Positions 44,252 through 53,548 are shown, counted from the stretch's first letter. The stretch: DNA of 58,976 bases from Prevotella sp. (GCA_017402445.1 JAFPME010000014.1:1-58976); one strand, 5' to 3'. Notes: a model not told the origin generated them from the sequence alone. Made by a program: numbers and translations.

Positions 44252-45298
44252 ATGGATAAATATATAGTATGTCTGGCCAACTCTTATAAACGGGGAGGTC
44301 GGTGTATTGCCGGTATTGAAGTCTTTTATAGTCACAACAAGCAATGGGAGATTGTGCGAGACAGAGATGGCAGACCCCATTGGATTCGACCCATCTCACG
44401 GTCGACACAATATGGTGAGATCCCCACCGAGTATGCCTATGGAATCAACCTGTGTTCTTTGGTGAAGATTACCGATGTTTCGGAGTGTCCTAATCAAGCA
44501 CATACAGAGAATGTCAGTTATTCTCGGATAGAAGTGTGCCCACTTTGTTTTCCATGCAGCCATGCCATGCTCCACCTCTTGACCGACAACCTCCATCACA
44601 CCCTCTTTCAGAACAGAGGACGAGCTGTTTCAGTCAATAAGCTGGCAGATATCGATTACTCGCTGATGCTGATACATGTCCAAAACGCCCACGCCTATCT
44701 CGATGAGGAAAGGTCAAAGTCAAAAAACAGGGTTTCATTCACTTACAATGACACAGAATACGACCTTCCCGTGACTGATCCTGCATTCTTGGATTGTTTT
44801 AGGAATTCCCCTAACAGCTATGCTACAATTCCTGATGTTTACCTCACATTGTCGCTTGGCTTGGAGTTTGAAGGATGGCTTCACAAGTTGGTCGCTGCCG
44901 TTGTCATACCTACTGACGCCATCAGCAATATCCCCAATCCACAGGCGAAGGACTCGTCTGACAGACAAGTCACTTCCTACACTCAGGAACGCCCCAGCTG
45001 GTTCGACGAATATGATCAAGAACTGGAGCGTCTTCTGAAGTTAAAGGAAGACATCGAGAGTAAAATAACTGAACTCAGGGCGAGCCTTCTGAAACAAATG
45101 GAGAACAAAAATGTGAGCCAAGTGAACTCGCAACGTTTCACCGTTACTTATTCTCCAGCCAAAACAGTGATGCAATTCGACGGTCGCACCTTCCGTGCTG
45201 AGAACGATGAGCTATACTCCCGCTACTGCAAACCTAAGCAAAGGGAGGCATCAATCACCGTGAAAAGGATAAAAAACCTGTCAGACATAGAGCAATAA
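44252..45298 (+). CDS. Dual-OB-like protein with phage-type C-terminal helical domain
   Basis: 348 residues, cytoplasmic. The N-terminus (YIVCLANSYKRGGRCIAGIE, then WIRPISRSTQYGEIP) looks like the dual-OB domain often found beside DUF488. From about 255 a coiled-coil appears (ELERLLKLKEDIESKITELR) followed by RFTVTYSPAKTVMQFDGRTF and ELYSRYCKPKQREASITVK, a pattern seen in phage recombination-associated coiled-coil proteins. Six bp after the second DUF488 gene. The combination suggests nucleic-acid binding in a mobile or defence context, but no function is established. N-terminal call moderate; C-terminal call tentative. Confidence 0.65.
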   Translation: MDKYIVCLANSYKRGGRCIAGIEVFYSHNKQWEIVRDRDGRPHWIRPISRSTQYGEIPTEYAYGINLCSLVKITDVSECPNQAHTENVSYSRIEVCPLCFPCSHAMLHLLTDNLHHTLFQNRGRAVSVNKLADIDYSLMLIHVQNAHAYLDEERSKSKNRVSFTYNDTEYDLPVTDPAFLDCFRNSPNSYATIPDVYLTLSLGLEFEGWLHKLVAAVVIPTDAISNIPNPQAKDSSDRQVTSYTQERPSWFDEYDQELERLLKLKEDIESKITELRASLLKQMENKNVSQVNSQRFTVTYSPAKTVMQFDGRTFRAENDELYSRYCKPKQREASITVKRIKNLSDIEQ

Positions 45299-45320
45299 CA
45301 GCTCCCTACAAAAACATATC

Positions 45321-45836
45321 ATGATGAGAAATCGCACAAAAAATAAAGAACAAGCAGAAACGCGCATCCTCTTCGTATGTCTGGGCAACATCTGCCGCAG
45401 TCCGGCGGCGCATGCCGTGATGGAATGGCTCGCCGAACAACGGGGAGTGGCCCATCTGTTCGAGATAGACAGTGCGGGCATCGGAGCCTGGCACACCGGA
45501 CAGCTGCCCGACCGGCGCATGCGTGAGCACGGCAGCCGCCGCGGTTATTCGTTCACGCACCGTGCCCGACAGGTGAAACGCGAGGACTTTGACCGTTTTG
45601 ACTATGTCGTCGGAATGGATGAAGAGAATCTGCTCGACCTTCGCCGCCTTGCAGCGTCGCGTGAGCAGGCTGCAAAAATCCGTTGTCTGGCCGATTTCCT
45701 TCGTCATCATCCCGGTCAGACCACGGTTCCCGATCCTTATTACGGCGGACCGCGCGATTTTGAACTGGCTCTTGACCTCGTGGAGGATGCCTGCAGTGGT
45801 CTGTTGGACGAGCTGTTGTCGTCGGGTCAAGTCTGA
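45321..45836 (+). CDS. Low-molecular-weight protein tyrosine phosphatase
   Basis: 171 residues. P-loop CLGNICRS (20-27) matches CX5RS with nucleophilic Cys20 and Arg26; the general-acid loop is DPYYGG (~145). EIDSAGIGAWHTGQLPDRRM is also typical. Cytoplasmic enzyme that dephosphorylates tyrosine, often on capsule tyrosine kinases; no kinase is nearby. The ~15 residues before RILFVCLGN are non-conserved, so the true start may lie slightly later. Not obviously linked to the DUF488 cassette, though only 22 bp separate them. Confidence 0.92.
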   Translation: MMRNRTKNKEQAETRILFVCLGNICRSPAAHAVMEWLAEQRGVAHLFEIDSAGIGAWHTGQLPDRRMREHGSRRGYSFTHRARQVKREDFDRFDYVVGMDEENLLDLRRLAASREQAAKIRCLADFLRHHPGQTTVPDPYYGGPRDFELALDLVEDACSGLLDELLSSGQV

Positions 45837-46055
45837 ATGTTGGTGAGAAACGAGAAAGAGACTCTTCCTCGTTGAATACTTGACTTTATCTCGATGAACA
45901 GTTGTTTATGCCTTTCTCAACTGTTTTTGCTAAATAAACCGCACGTTCAGAAGCGGTAAAAGGCGATTCACTGGCAGGTTAGACAAACGTTTGGAATATT
46001 TAACACCAGTTGATGTATGGTTTTCTGTATTTTGCCGTTTAATGAAATAGATATT
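45837..46055. other. Gene-free stretch before the MACPF lipoprotein
   Basis: A weak imperfect hairpin (AACGAG...CTCGTT, about 45852-45874) follows the phosphatase gene and may end its transcript. A GTATTTTGC near 46028, one base short of TAnnTTTG, may belong to the MACPF promoter. Nothing else is seen. Confidence 0.35.
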
Positions 46056-47645
46056 ATGAAACATGATAATAAACTTAAACACACAACAGGAATGAAGAAT
46101 CTTATAATGTGGAGAAAATCGCAGTTTAGCGAAAACCATGCTAATGGCCGAGCGAGAGCGATTTATGCAATCGCATTTGCGATGCTTGTTGTCCTCTCCC
46201 TCGCCTCTTGCAGCAGCGACGATGAGGAAATAAGACAAGATTACCAGCCAGCCCATCGCTCGGTCATATTCAACGGAGTGAAATTGGTGCTGACAGATGC
46301 TGACGGTAACGACCTTGGCGGTCAGACCGAAATGTTCAGTACACTGAGGATCTATGGCAACTTGTCTAAGCAATACGTTTCGACAGAAAGACGGACAGAG
46401 GACGGGATAACATATATTAAGTTCAATGCCGACTTGCCCGACGAGCGGAATATCAACTACAATGAAACCAAACATATCGGCACGGGAACTTCCACGATGA
46501 CCATTACTGTCGATGGAAAAACCGCATATCTGACGTTTGCCTTCGAAGCCATCAGTAGCGGTGAGGTTATGTATGGAGGTAATGACATCCACGTCATCGG
46601 TGCTAAGCTTGGCAACGAGTTCATTACTAACGAAGAGGACGGTGATATGGTGGTCGTACTGATTGTAAACAAAGACAGGCTGACTCTCTCAGACAACGTG
46701 CCCATTCCCGAGGAAGCCGCAGCAACCAGCCTGACTGCCGATGCCCCACTGAAGGACAAGACCTATCTGGGATCAGGCTATGATGTGACGGGAGCCTTTC
46801 TCAGCAACGACTGCTTGCGTGAGAACGTGATAGACTTGAGCAAGTTCGATGACAGCGAAAAAATGAATTTAGATGCTTATAGTGGCTCGGGAACTATAGT
46901 TAGTGGAGTTAACAATGCATGGGGATTCCTCAATGGGCTCCGCAAAGGATTGGGATTCACACAGGAGGGTGAACCTGGCGATGTCTATTTTGCCGGAACG
47001 TTTACGGACAATCCGCTATTCAAAGACGCCTCGGAACGTGGCGACGACTTTTCTTTCTTGATGTATATGGACCGCTACACCGCCTTTAGCCACCATCTCA
47101 ACATGCCTATCAATCCATCCAAGGCTCAGTTGGAGCAAATGCTGACCGACGAATTTAAGAAGGCACTGGCCGAGGAAAGTGCTGAACGCATCGTGGAACG
47201 TTTCGGTACACACGTGCTGAAGAAGGCTGCCATGGGAGTGAACATCCTTTCGCTCTACCGCTCTGGCCTGAAAGCCAATACCCGCGATGCTGACCGCTTT
47301 ACGGCAAGTATGTTCCGCCGCATGAACGAAGTCTACCGCCCCATATTCTGGGGCATCACAGACCGTAAGGCCACCAAGGGCGGCGCCATCTCCTGCCAAT
47401 TTCATGGTGGGGCAACACAGCAACTGTCGGCAACATTGGCCCGTTCTCCCATGTCGACTGAAGAATCATCTGCTGCCATCGCCAACTGGTGGAACCAGTC
47501 ATGCGAAGACGAAACCAATCTTTCGCTTGCTTGGTTGCAGGAAGACCACCTGATCCCCATCTACAAACTGGTGCCCGATGAGACCAAAAGGGCAGAGGTG
47601 CAGCGTGCCGTCAAGGCATACATCCACAGCCACCAGTTGAACTAA
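46056..47645 (+). CDS. MACPF-domain lipoprotein (BSAP-like)
   Basis: 529 residues from ATG 46056 (ATG 46092 is an alternative). SpII lipobox VLSLASC then SSDDEE. The MACPF/CDC signature is seen as ERFGTHVLKKAAMG (~378-391). After it come the predicted helix clusters and the C-terminal SLAWLQEDHLIPIYKLVPDE, similar to the C-terminal end of Bacteroidales MACPF proteins. MACPF lipoproteins of Bacteroidales include secreted antimicrobial toxins (BSAPs) that kill competing strains by pore formation, and others with unknown roles. This one has a long N-terminal beta-rich region before the MACPF core. Its target is unknown. Confidence 0.83.
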   Translation: MKHDNKLKHTTGMKNLIMWRKSQFSENHANGRARAIYAIAFAMLVVLSLASCSSDDEEIRQDYQPAHRSVIFNGVKLVLTDADGNDLGGQTEMFSTLRIYGNLSKQYVSTERRTEDGITYIKFNADLPDERNINYNETKHIGTGTSTMTITVDGKTAYLTFAFEAISSGEVMYGGNDIHVIGAKLGNEFITNEEDGDMVVVLIVNKDRLTLSDNVPIPEEAAATSLTADAPLKDKTYLGSGYDVTGAFLSNDCLRENVIDLSKFDDSEKMNLDAYSGSGTIVSGVNNAWGFLNGLRKGLGFTQEGEPGDVYFAGTFTDNPLFKDASERGDDFSFLMYMDRYTAFSHHLNMPINPSKAQLEQMLTDEFKKALAEESAERIVERFGTHVLKKAAMGVNILSLYRSGLKANTRDADRFTASMFRRMNEVYRPIFWGITDRKATKGGAISCQFHGGATQQLSATLARSPMSTEESSAAIANWWNQSCEDETNLSLAWLQEDHLIPIYKLVPDETKRAEVQRAVKAYIHSHQLN

Positions 47646-47697
47646 GCAAATCGGAAACGAATAAGCCTGTTAATACTCATCCTTCAACAAGAAGGAA

Positions 47698-47740
47698 CCG
47701 AGCCACATGGGTAAATCTCGGATGTGGTTCGGAAGGTCTT
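47698..47740 (+). terminator. Hairpin terminator of the MACPF gene
   Basis: CCGAGCCACAT / ATGTGGTTCGG stem (47698-47708 and 47722-47732, one G-U pair) followed by AAGGTCTTTT. The rest of 47646-47861 contains no gene. Confidence 0.55.
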
Positions 47741-47861
47741 TTGCTTTGGCTGGCACCTATGTCTACGCCGAAAGAAAGTCAAGTCGTTTTTGCGAACGTG
47801 CAGTTGAATGAAATAGAATGAAGCATTATAGTAAACTTTACAACTTTAATATAAAACAGAA

Positions 47862-48224
47862 ATGATGAATTTAAAAATCTGGAGACTCGCATTCATGGTG
47901 CTTGCTGCTTTCTCCATCGCCTCTTGCGGCAGCGACGATGAAAGTTATTCAACATATTCTTTTGGGCTTACGTCTGCTATCAATGGCAACAATTCCGAAA
48001 TAGAGGCTATTGAATTTGCATATACCGATGCCTACAAGATGAACAAGATCAAATTCAATCAGCAATTTTTTGCTCCTGGAACGTCAAAAGACTTAATACT
48101 CAAATCTTGCAAACAAGCCGAAATTGCCATTCTCACTTCGTCGAGAAAATTCGGAGGACGTTATGTGTATGAAGTAAAATCGAAAGATGAAGTTCTGTAT
48201 CAGATAGTATATGGAACCAGATAA
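47862..48224 (+). CDS. Small hypothetical lipoprotein
   Basis: 120 residues (ATG also at 47865). SpII signal: LKIWRLAFMVLAAFSIASC, followed by GSDDESYSTY, very like the signal of the MACPF gene upstream (both end in ASC[S/G]SDDE). The mature part is about 97 residues with two predicted beta-strand pairs (IEAIEFAY, AEIAILTSSRKFGGRYVYEV). No family recognised; it may act with, or confer immunity to, the neighbouring MACPF protein, but that is only proximity. Confidence 0.65.
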   Translation: MMNLKIWRLAFMVLAAFSIASCGSDDESYSTYSFGLTSAINGNNSEIEAIEFAYTDAYKMNKIKFNQQFFAPGTSKDLILKSCKQAEIAILTSSRKFGGRYVYEVKSKDEVLYQIVYGTR

Positions 48225-48248
48225 CAGAATAGAAATGAAACGATACAG

Positions 48249-48300
48249 ATAAAAACGCCAGCGAGACAAACAAGAATAATCTGTTTGTCTCGCTGGCGTT
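48249..48300 (-). terminator. Strong hairpin terminator, U-tract on minus strand
   Basis: Perfect 18-bp stem AACGCCAGCGAGACAAAC / GTTTGTCTCGCTGGCGTT (48254-48271, 48283-48300), loop 11 nt; TTTTT follows on the minus strand (48249-48255). It ends the FMN-binding gene and may also stop plus-strand transcription. Confidence 0.75.
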
Positions 48301-48408
48301 AAACGGTTTAGACTTAGATGTAAGCCTTAATACTCATTCTCGTTGAAGAAGAGTTCCTTCTGGGATGCACCGATGCTTTACGCCTGACGAAAGTGTCGGT
48401 GTGTTTTT

Positions 48409-48828
48409 TTACTTGTTCTTCTGGTAGTATTCCAGCCCTTTCTTGACGTTCGTCTTCACGGCATCGCTGGAAAGGGTAGCACCGGTCACACCGTCTACTT
48501 TCATCTTCGCAGCTTTTTTCACCGTCTTGCCGTTCCATTTCGGCAGCACTTGCTCCTTGACACGGGCGAAATACTTAGGCGTTTCCTGGTTCTTGATGGC
48601 TTCGATGCGCTCCACTTTGTCTTTCTTGATATAAATCTTCAGGGGAGTCGTGCTGCGATAGCCCTTCACGCTGGAGGCCAGTGTGGTCGTGTTCACGACG
48701 TATGTTCCGTCGGGCAGTTTCGTCATGGCGTCGTTGTCCTGAGATCCTGCCTTTGCCTGTACGAAGGCGAAAGCACCCGTCAGCACGAGTGCACTGCACG
48801 CAATGCTATTCAAAAATCTTTTCTTCAT
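48409..48828 (-). CDS. Exported FMN-binding domain protein
   Basis: 139 residues from ATG 48828 (MKKRFLNSIACSALVLTGAF signal peptide). The mature protein is one FMN-binding domain: LPDGTYVVNTTT near residue 45-56, the central VERIEAIKNQETPKYF, and the flavinylation motif DGVTGATLSSDAVK (~115-128), where the Thr of SGAT/TGAT type motifs carries covalent FMN. Single-domain members act in extracytoplasmic electron transfer with a membrane quinol donor; an ApbE flavin transferase would be needed but is not in the window. It faces the small lipoprotein gene convergently. Confidence 0.85.
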   Translation of the reverse strand: MKKRFLNSIACSALVLTGAFAFVQAKAGSQDNDAMTKLPDGTYVVNTTTLASSVKGYRSTTPLKIYIKKDKVERIEAIKNQETPKYFARVKEQVLPKWNGKTVKKAAKMKVDGVTGATLSSDAVKTNVKKGLEYYQKNK

Positions 48829-48856
48829 TGTTGTTCCTGATGGTCTTTTACGCATG

Positions 48857-48864
48857 CAAAGGTA
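48857..48864 (-). promoter_or_regulatory. -7 box of the FMN-binding gene
   Basis: TACCTTTG on the minus strand, 29 bp upstream of the start; no clear -33 box. Confidence 0.4.
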
Positions 48865-49002
48865 AAAAAATATGTGGGTATACATGTTCTTGTGACATAA
48901 AAATTAAAGATAATTAGTGCAGAGGAGGTGTGGATAAGCTTGTTTTACAATTCTAAGTGTCAGATTTCCGTGCGATTAGGGTGCTGTTTGACAGAAAAAC
49001 AG

Positions 49003-49010
49003 TATATTTG
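49003..49010 (+). promoter_or_regulatory. -7 box of the DUF4861-like gene
   Basis: TATATTTG, followed by CAACGACAAA; -33 is weak. The 48829-49081 gap holds only this and the opposing -7 box. Confidence 0.4.
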
Positions 49011-49081
49011 CAACGACAAAGGGGGAGCAGCAGAAGAACTTCATGACGGACTGCTTGCCCCGGTGCGAAACTACAGAATCA

Positions 49082-50323
49082 ATGAAAATGAACAAGAAAG
49101 GAATCATGCTGGCCTGTCTGCTGCTTGGCACTTGTACGATGGCCCAGGCTCAGCAAACAGAAGAGACGAAGACCGTAGCCATCATCATTGGCAACGATGG
49201 CGACATGCAGAGACAGCAAGTGGTCGAAACAGAGGCTGCCGCAGTGCGTCGCAAACTGGGATTGAACGAGCAGGAGACGTTCGTGCTCCGCAATGCCGCA
49301 GGCCAGCAGGTGGACTATCAGATTTCGTACGACGGCATGTTGCTCTTCGAAGCTTCGGTCCAGCCGCACCGGAAAGCAATCTTCCGTGCTGAAAAGGGTG
49401 TGCCGCGAGCTGCTAAGACATGGGTGCACGGAGCGCAATATAAAATCAGGAAGGACGACATGGCATGGGAGAACGACCGATCAGCCTACCGAATGTACGG
49501 CCCGGCACTGCAGCAGACGGGCGAGCGTTCGTTCGGCATTGACGTGTGGACGAAGCGAACGCCTGAGCTGGTGCTCGACGAGCGCTACCAGACCGATTAC
49601 CGCGGCAACGTCGTCGAGGATTCTTTGCGGCGGTCTGGCAATAAGGATGCTGCCCGTGACGTCGACTTAGAGACGTCGTTCCACCTCGACCACGGCTATG
49701 GCATGGATGCATACGGCGTCGGTCCAACACTGGGATGCGGCGCTCCGGCGCTGCTCGACGGCGAAAGGCTCATCCTGCCGTGGTGCTACGAGAGCTATCG
49801 CATTCTCGATAACGGACCCTTACGCTTCACGGCGGAGCTGACTTATCAGCCTGTGAGCATCAGCCACGCCTCGCCTGCCGGGCAAACCACGTCTGTCGTC
49901 ACCGAACATCGCTTGCTTTCGCTCGACAAGGGATCGAATTTCAACCGCATGACGGTGTGGTACGACGGGTTGAAGTCGCCGTTGGCACTCGCTGCCGGTG
50001 TGGTGCTGCATGGCGGCAAGCCCCTTCTGGCGAAGGACCATGTGCTCTATGCCGACCCTACCGAAGCTCCTGACCGACACAATTCCCAGGTGTTCGTCGC
50101 CACGTTGTTCCACAACGGCGTCGACCAGACGCGCGTCCTGAAGTCCGACGAGAGAGTCAGCCATGCCATCGGCATTGTCGACAACTACGACGGACATCCT
50201 TATACCTACTACTTCGGCGCAGCATGGAGTCTCTACGACGTCCGTTCCATCGAGGAATGGCAGCTGCGCGCCACGCAGTTCATGCAGGCACTGGAACAGC
50301 CGCTCTCCATCACGCTTCAATAA
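49082..50323 (+). CDS. DUF4861-like exported protein
   Basis: 413 residues from ATG 49082; signal peptide ends near TMAQAQ. Family-like blocks: YGPALQQTGERSFGIDVWTKR, HLDHGYGMDAYGVGPTLGCG, YRILDNGPLRFTAELTYQP and YYFGAAWSLYDVRSIEEW. DUF4861 proteins occur in Bacteroidota loci for pectin or arabinogalactan and probably act on carbohydrate, but no activity is established by this sequence. It stands away from the glycosidase clusters. The last codons (LSITLQ) are duplicated 64 bp downstream. Confidence 0.75.
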   Translation: MKMNKKGIMLACLLLGTCTMAQAQQTEETKTVAIIIGNDGDMQRQQVVETEAAAVRRKLGLNEQETFVLRNAAGQQVDYQISYDGMLLFEASVQPHRKAIFRAEKGVPRAAKTWVHGAQYKIRKDDMAWENDRSAYRMYGPALQQTGERSFGIDVWTKRTPELVLDERYQTDYRGNVVEDSLRRSGNKDAARDVDLETSFHLDHGYGMDAYGVGPTLGCGAPALLDGERLILPWCYESYRILDNGPLRFTAELTYQPVSISHASPAGQTTSVVTEHRLLSLDKGSNFNRMTVWYDGLKSPLALAAGVVLHGGKPLLAKDHVLYADPTEAPDRHNSQVFVATLFHNGVDQTRVLKSDERVSHAIGIVDNYDGHPYTYYFGAAWSLYDVRSIEEWQLRATQFMQALEQPLSITLQ

Positions 50324-50394
50324 AGGCCCCACGCAGTTCTGTTTGCGGCGATACCATCGCCGCAAACTCTCCATTACCCTTCAATAAAGGCCCC
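50303..50394 (+). repeat. 64-bp offset direct repeat of a gene end, enclosing a hairpin
   Basis: CTCTCCATCACGCTTCAATA with the following AAGGCCCC (50303-50330) recurs at 50367-50394 with two changes. Between them GTTTGCGGCGAT acc ATCGCCGCAAAC (50341-50367) forms a perfect 12-bp stem that may terminate transcription. Confidence 0.75.
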
Positions 50395-50468
50395 CCATTC
50401 TGCCGCTGCCTATTTCATAATAAAAGATAAATAATGAACGAATCTTCGTCCATTCATTTTTTTTTACG

Positions 50469-50476
50469 TAAATTTG
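50469..50476 (+). promoter_or_regulatory. -7 box of pnp
   Basis: TAAATTTG at 50469-50476; 74-nt leader before ATG 50551, A+T-rich. PNPase leaders in other bacteria are autoregulatory, but no obvious hairpin is visible here. Confidence 0.45.
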
Positions 50477-50550
50477 CACGATTTTTGCGCACAGACTACT
50501 TCGTGCGCAGGCAAGATGTTAGTTAAAACAATAAGTATTTTAAATTTTAG

Positions 50551-52944
50551 ATGAACGTAATTACGAAAACCCTTCAGTTGGCTGATGGCAGAACCATCAC
50601 CATTGAAACCGGGAAAGTGGCAAAACAGACCGACGGTTCCGTTGTCCTCCGCATGAACAACACCGTTCTACTGGCCACTGTTTGTGCCGCAAAGGATGCA
50701 GTTCCCGGAACAGACTTCATGCCTTTGCAAGTAGACTACCGCGAGCAGTACGCTGCTGCAGGACGGTTCCCCGGTGGATTCACCAAGCGCGAAGGCAAAG
50801 CCAGCGACAACGAAATCCTCACCAGCCGACTCGTCGACCGTGTGCTTCGCCCGCTCTTCCCCTCTAACTACCATGCCGAGGTGTTTGTAAACGTCATGCT
50901 GCTCAGTGCCGATGGTGTTGACCAGCCCGATGCCTTGGCCGGATTCGCAGCTTCAGCAGCTTTGGCCTGTTCAGATATTCCCTTCGAGTGCCCCATCTCC
51001 GAAGTGCGTGTCGCCCGTATCGGTGGCGAATATGTCATCAACCCCACATTCGAGCAGATGAAAGAAGCCGACATGGACATCATGGTCGGCGCATCGGCCG
51101 ACAACATTATGATGGTCGAAGGCGAGATGAAGGAGGTGTCCGAGCAGGATATGATCGGCGCACTGAAGGCGGCCATGGCAGCCATCAAGCCCATGTGCGA
51201 GCTGCAGACAGAGCTCTCCAAGGAGCTCGGTAAGGACGTCAAGCGCGAATACGACCACGAGGTGAACGACGAGGCCCTGCGCGAGCAGATGAACAAGGAG
51301 CTCTACCAGCCCGCCTACGACATCACCAAGCAGGCTCTGCCCAAGCAGGACCGTGCCGACGCCTTCGAGAAGCTGCTCTCCGACTTCAAGGAGAAATTCT
51401 TCGAGGCTCATCCCGAGATCACGGCCGACTCCGAAGTGTCGAAAGACGAGTACGACGCCATGATGGACCGCTACTATCACGACGTGGAGCGCGACGCCAT
51501 GCGCCGCTGCATCCTCGACGAGGGCATCCGTCTTGACGGCCGCAAGTGCGACGAGATACGCCCCATCTGGTGCGAAGTGTCGCCTCTGCCCATGCCTCAC
51601 GGAAGCTCCATCTTCACGCGCGGAGAGACACAGAGCCTCACCACCTGCACACTCGGAACGAAGCTCGACGAGAAACTCGTCGACGACGTGCTGGAGCGCG
51701 GATACATGCGCTTCCTGCTCCACTATAACTTCCCGCCGTTCTGCACAGGCGAAGCACGCGCTCAGCGCAGCGTGGGCCGCCGCGAGATCGGTCACGGACA
51801 CCTCGCATGGCGCGGTCTGAAGGGCCAGATCCCCGAAGACTTCCCCTACACCGTACGCCTCGTCAGCCAGATTCTCGAGTCCAACGGTTCCTCTTCCATG
51901 GCTACCGTCTGCGCCGGAACGCTCGCATTGATGGATGCCGGCGTACCCATGAAGAAGCCCGTCAGCGGCATCGCCATGGGTCTGATCAAGAATCCGGGCG
52001 AAGAGAAGTATGCCGTCCTGAGCGATATCCTCGGCGATGAGGACCATCTCGGCGACATGGACTTCAAGACAACAGGTACCGTCGACGGCCTGACAGCCAC
52101 ACAGATGGACATCAAGTGCGACGGACTGTCGTTCGAGATTCTCGAGAAAGCACTCATGCAGGCCAAGGCCGGACGCGAGCACATCCTGAAGTGCCTCACC
52201 GACACCATCGCCGAACCGCGTGCTGAGATGAAGCCCCAGGTGCCGCGCATCGAGCAGTTCGAGATTCCTAAGGAGTTCATCGGAGCCGTTATCGGCCCGG
52301 GCGGAAAGATTATCCAGCAGATGCAGGAGGACAGCGGAGCCACCATCACCATCGACGAGATCGACGGCGTGGGCAAGGTGCAGGTCAGCGCTCCTAACAA
52401 GGAGAGCATCGATCTCGCCATACAGAAGATTCGCGCCATCGTAGCCATCCCCGAGGTGGGCGAAGTCTACGAAGGCACCGTACGCTCCATCATGCCTTAC
52501 GGCTGCTTCGTTGAGATCATGCCGGGCAAGGACGGACTGCTCCACATCTCCGAGATTGACTGGAAGCGACTCGAAACCGTCGAGGAAGCCGGACTGAAGG
52601 AAGGCGACAAGATTACCGTCAAGCTGCTCGAAATCGACCCGAAGACTGGCAAGTATAAGCTCTCTCACCGCGTCCTCATCCCCAAACCCGAGGGTTACGT
52701 GGAGCGTGAGCGCCGTCCGCGCGGCGAGCGCAACCGCAACGGTAACAACAATGGCGAGCGGCGTGCCAACGGCGAACGTCGCAACAACGAGCGGCGCCCG
52801 CACGACAATCGTCACGCTAACAACGGAGAGCGTGCTCCACGCAACGCCAACTTCGACGGTAGCAGAGAACAAGACTACCACGATCCCATGAACGACCACG
52901 AGCCGAAGGACTTCAACGACTCGCTCGACCACATGGATTTCTAA
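50551..52944 (+). CDS. pnp: Polynucleotide phosphorylase
   Basis: 797 residues, the expected size plus a tail. Two RNase PH domains (about 10-230 and 315-550) are joined by the helical linker. The second holds the phosphate/catalytic region ([20 protein letters not shown], ~490-510). KH domain [14 protein letters not shown] (~575), S1 domain [20 protein letters not shown] (~640-710). The C-terminal ~85 residues are a low-complexity Arg/Asn/Gly/Glu-rich tail ([20 protein letters not shown]), probably RNA-binding and disordered. Cytoplasmic 3'-5' exoribonuclease of mRNA decay. Well supported. Confidence 0.97.
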   Translation: MNVITKTLQLADGRTITIETGKVAKQTDGSVVLRMNNTVLLATVCAAKDAVPGTDFMPLQVDYREQYAAAGRFPGGFTKREGKASDNEILTSRLVDRVLRPLFPSNYHAEVFVNVMLLSADGVDQPDALAGFAASAALACSDIPFECPISEVRVARIGGEYVINPTFEQMKEADMDIMVGASADNIMMVEGEMKEVSEQDMIGALKAAMAAIKPMCELQTELSKELGKDVKREYDHEVNDEALREQMNKELYQPAYDITKQALPKQDRADAFEKLLSDFKEKFFEAHPEITADSEVSKDEYDAMMDRYYHDVERDAMRRCILDEGIRLDGRKCDEIRPIWCEVSPLPMPHGSSIFTRGETQSLTTCTLGTKLDEKLVDDVLERGYMRFLLHYNFPPFCTGEARAQRSVGRREIGHGHLAWRGLKGQIPEDFPYTVRLVSQILESNGSSSMATVCAGTLALMDAGVPMKKPVSGIAMGLIKNPGEEKYAVLSDILGDEDHLGDMDFKTTGTVDGLTATQMDIKCDGLSFEILEKALMQAKAGREHILKCLTDTIAEPRAEMKPQVPRIEQFEIPKEFIGAVIGPGGKIIQQMQEDSGATITIDEIDGVGKVQVSAPNKESIDLAIQKIRAIVAIPEVGEVYEGTVRSIMPYGCFVEIMPGKDGLLHISEIDWKRLETVEEAGLKEGDKITVKLLEIDPKTGKYKLSHRVLIPKPEGYVERERRPRGERNRNGNNNGERRANGERRNNERRPHDNRHANNGERAPRNANFDGSREQDYHDPMNDHEPKDFNDSLDHMDF

Positions 52945-52972
52945 ACCAATAAAATAGTCATAGCTCAATGTG

Positions 52973-53018
52973 AAGAGTCCCCGACGGCCTGACGATGGCT
53001 GCGGGGACTCTTTCTTTT
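52973..53018 (+). terminator. Rho-independent terminator of pnp
   Basis: 11-bp stem AAGAGTCCCCG / CGGGGACTCTT with an 18-nt loop and TTTCTTTT tract, 29 bp after the stop. Confidence 0.75.
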
Positions 53019-53104
53019 CGCGGCAACGACTCTTCCGCTGCCGAACACTTGAAAGCACTTTCCCGGTGAACGCATGCCGCCCAAGCCTTCCGGCATGGCA
53101 GAAT

Positions 53105-53548
53105 TGTAAACATTTCATACCGAAAAAACACGCACACTTTTTCTTTCATTCTACGAAGACGGAAGCGGTCGTTTTGTCAAAAGAATCGGACAAAACCGGA
53201 AGATTTTTCTTTCCGTTTTTCAAAATGGCTCATTTTACATTGCAAAACGGCCCGTTTTGCCGTTCAGAATGATTCATTCTGTCGAGCAAAATGGACCTTT
53301 TTCGCGTGCAGAATGAGTCATTTTGAAAGCCCGAAAAATGTAAAGAAAACACAAGTCGTTCGTTCCCAGCTCTTTATAACATTCTCATATTTCGCGCATA
53401 CGCGTCCACCAGATTTTTATTTTGGAAAACCCGCCGTAATTTCGTATAATAAATGTTATTTTGTAAGCATAATTCAGCGTTTCCCCGATTGTCATCTATA
53501 AGGGCGGATAGCCCAGTTCCTACACCACTTTCTTATTCCGAACAGGCA
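53105..53548 (+). repeat. Phased-palindrome intergenic element, copy 5
   Basis: Between convergent pnp and the second MACPF gene. Palindromes start at 53222, 53244, 53266, 53288 and 53310, exact 22-bp steps. The second unit is a perfect palindrome here (AAAACGG C CCGTTTT) where copy 1 has two mismatches, while the overlapping codons change (Met to Thr, Ser to Phe). Confidence 0.85.

Noticed and set aside
45837-46055. tRNA or small RNA gene
   Set aside because: No cloverleaf or strong terminator is seen; only a weak imperfect hairpin.
50971-53118. 715-codon minus-strand ORF opposite pnp
   Set aside because: Antisense shadow of polynucleotide phosphorylase.
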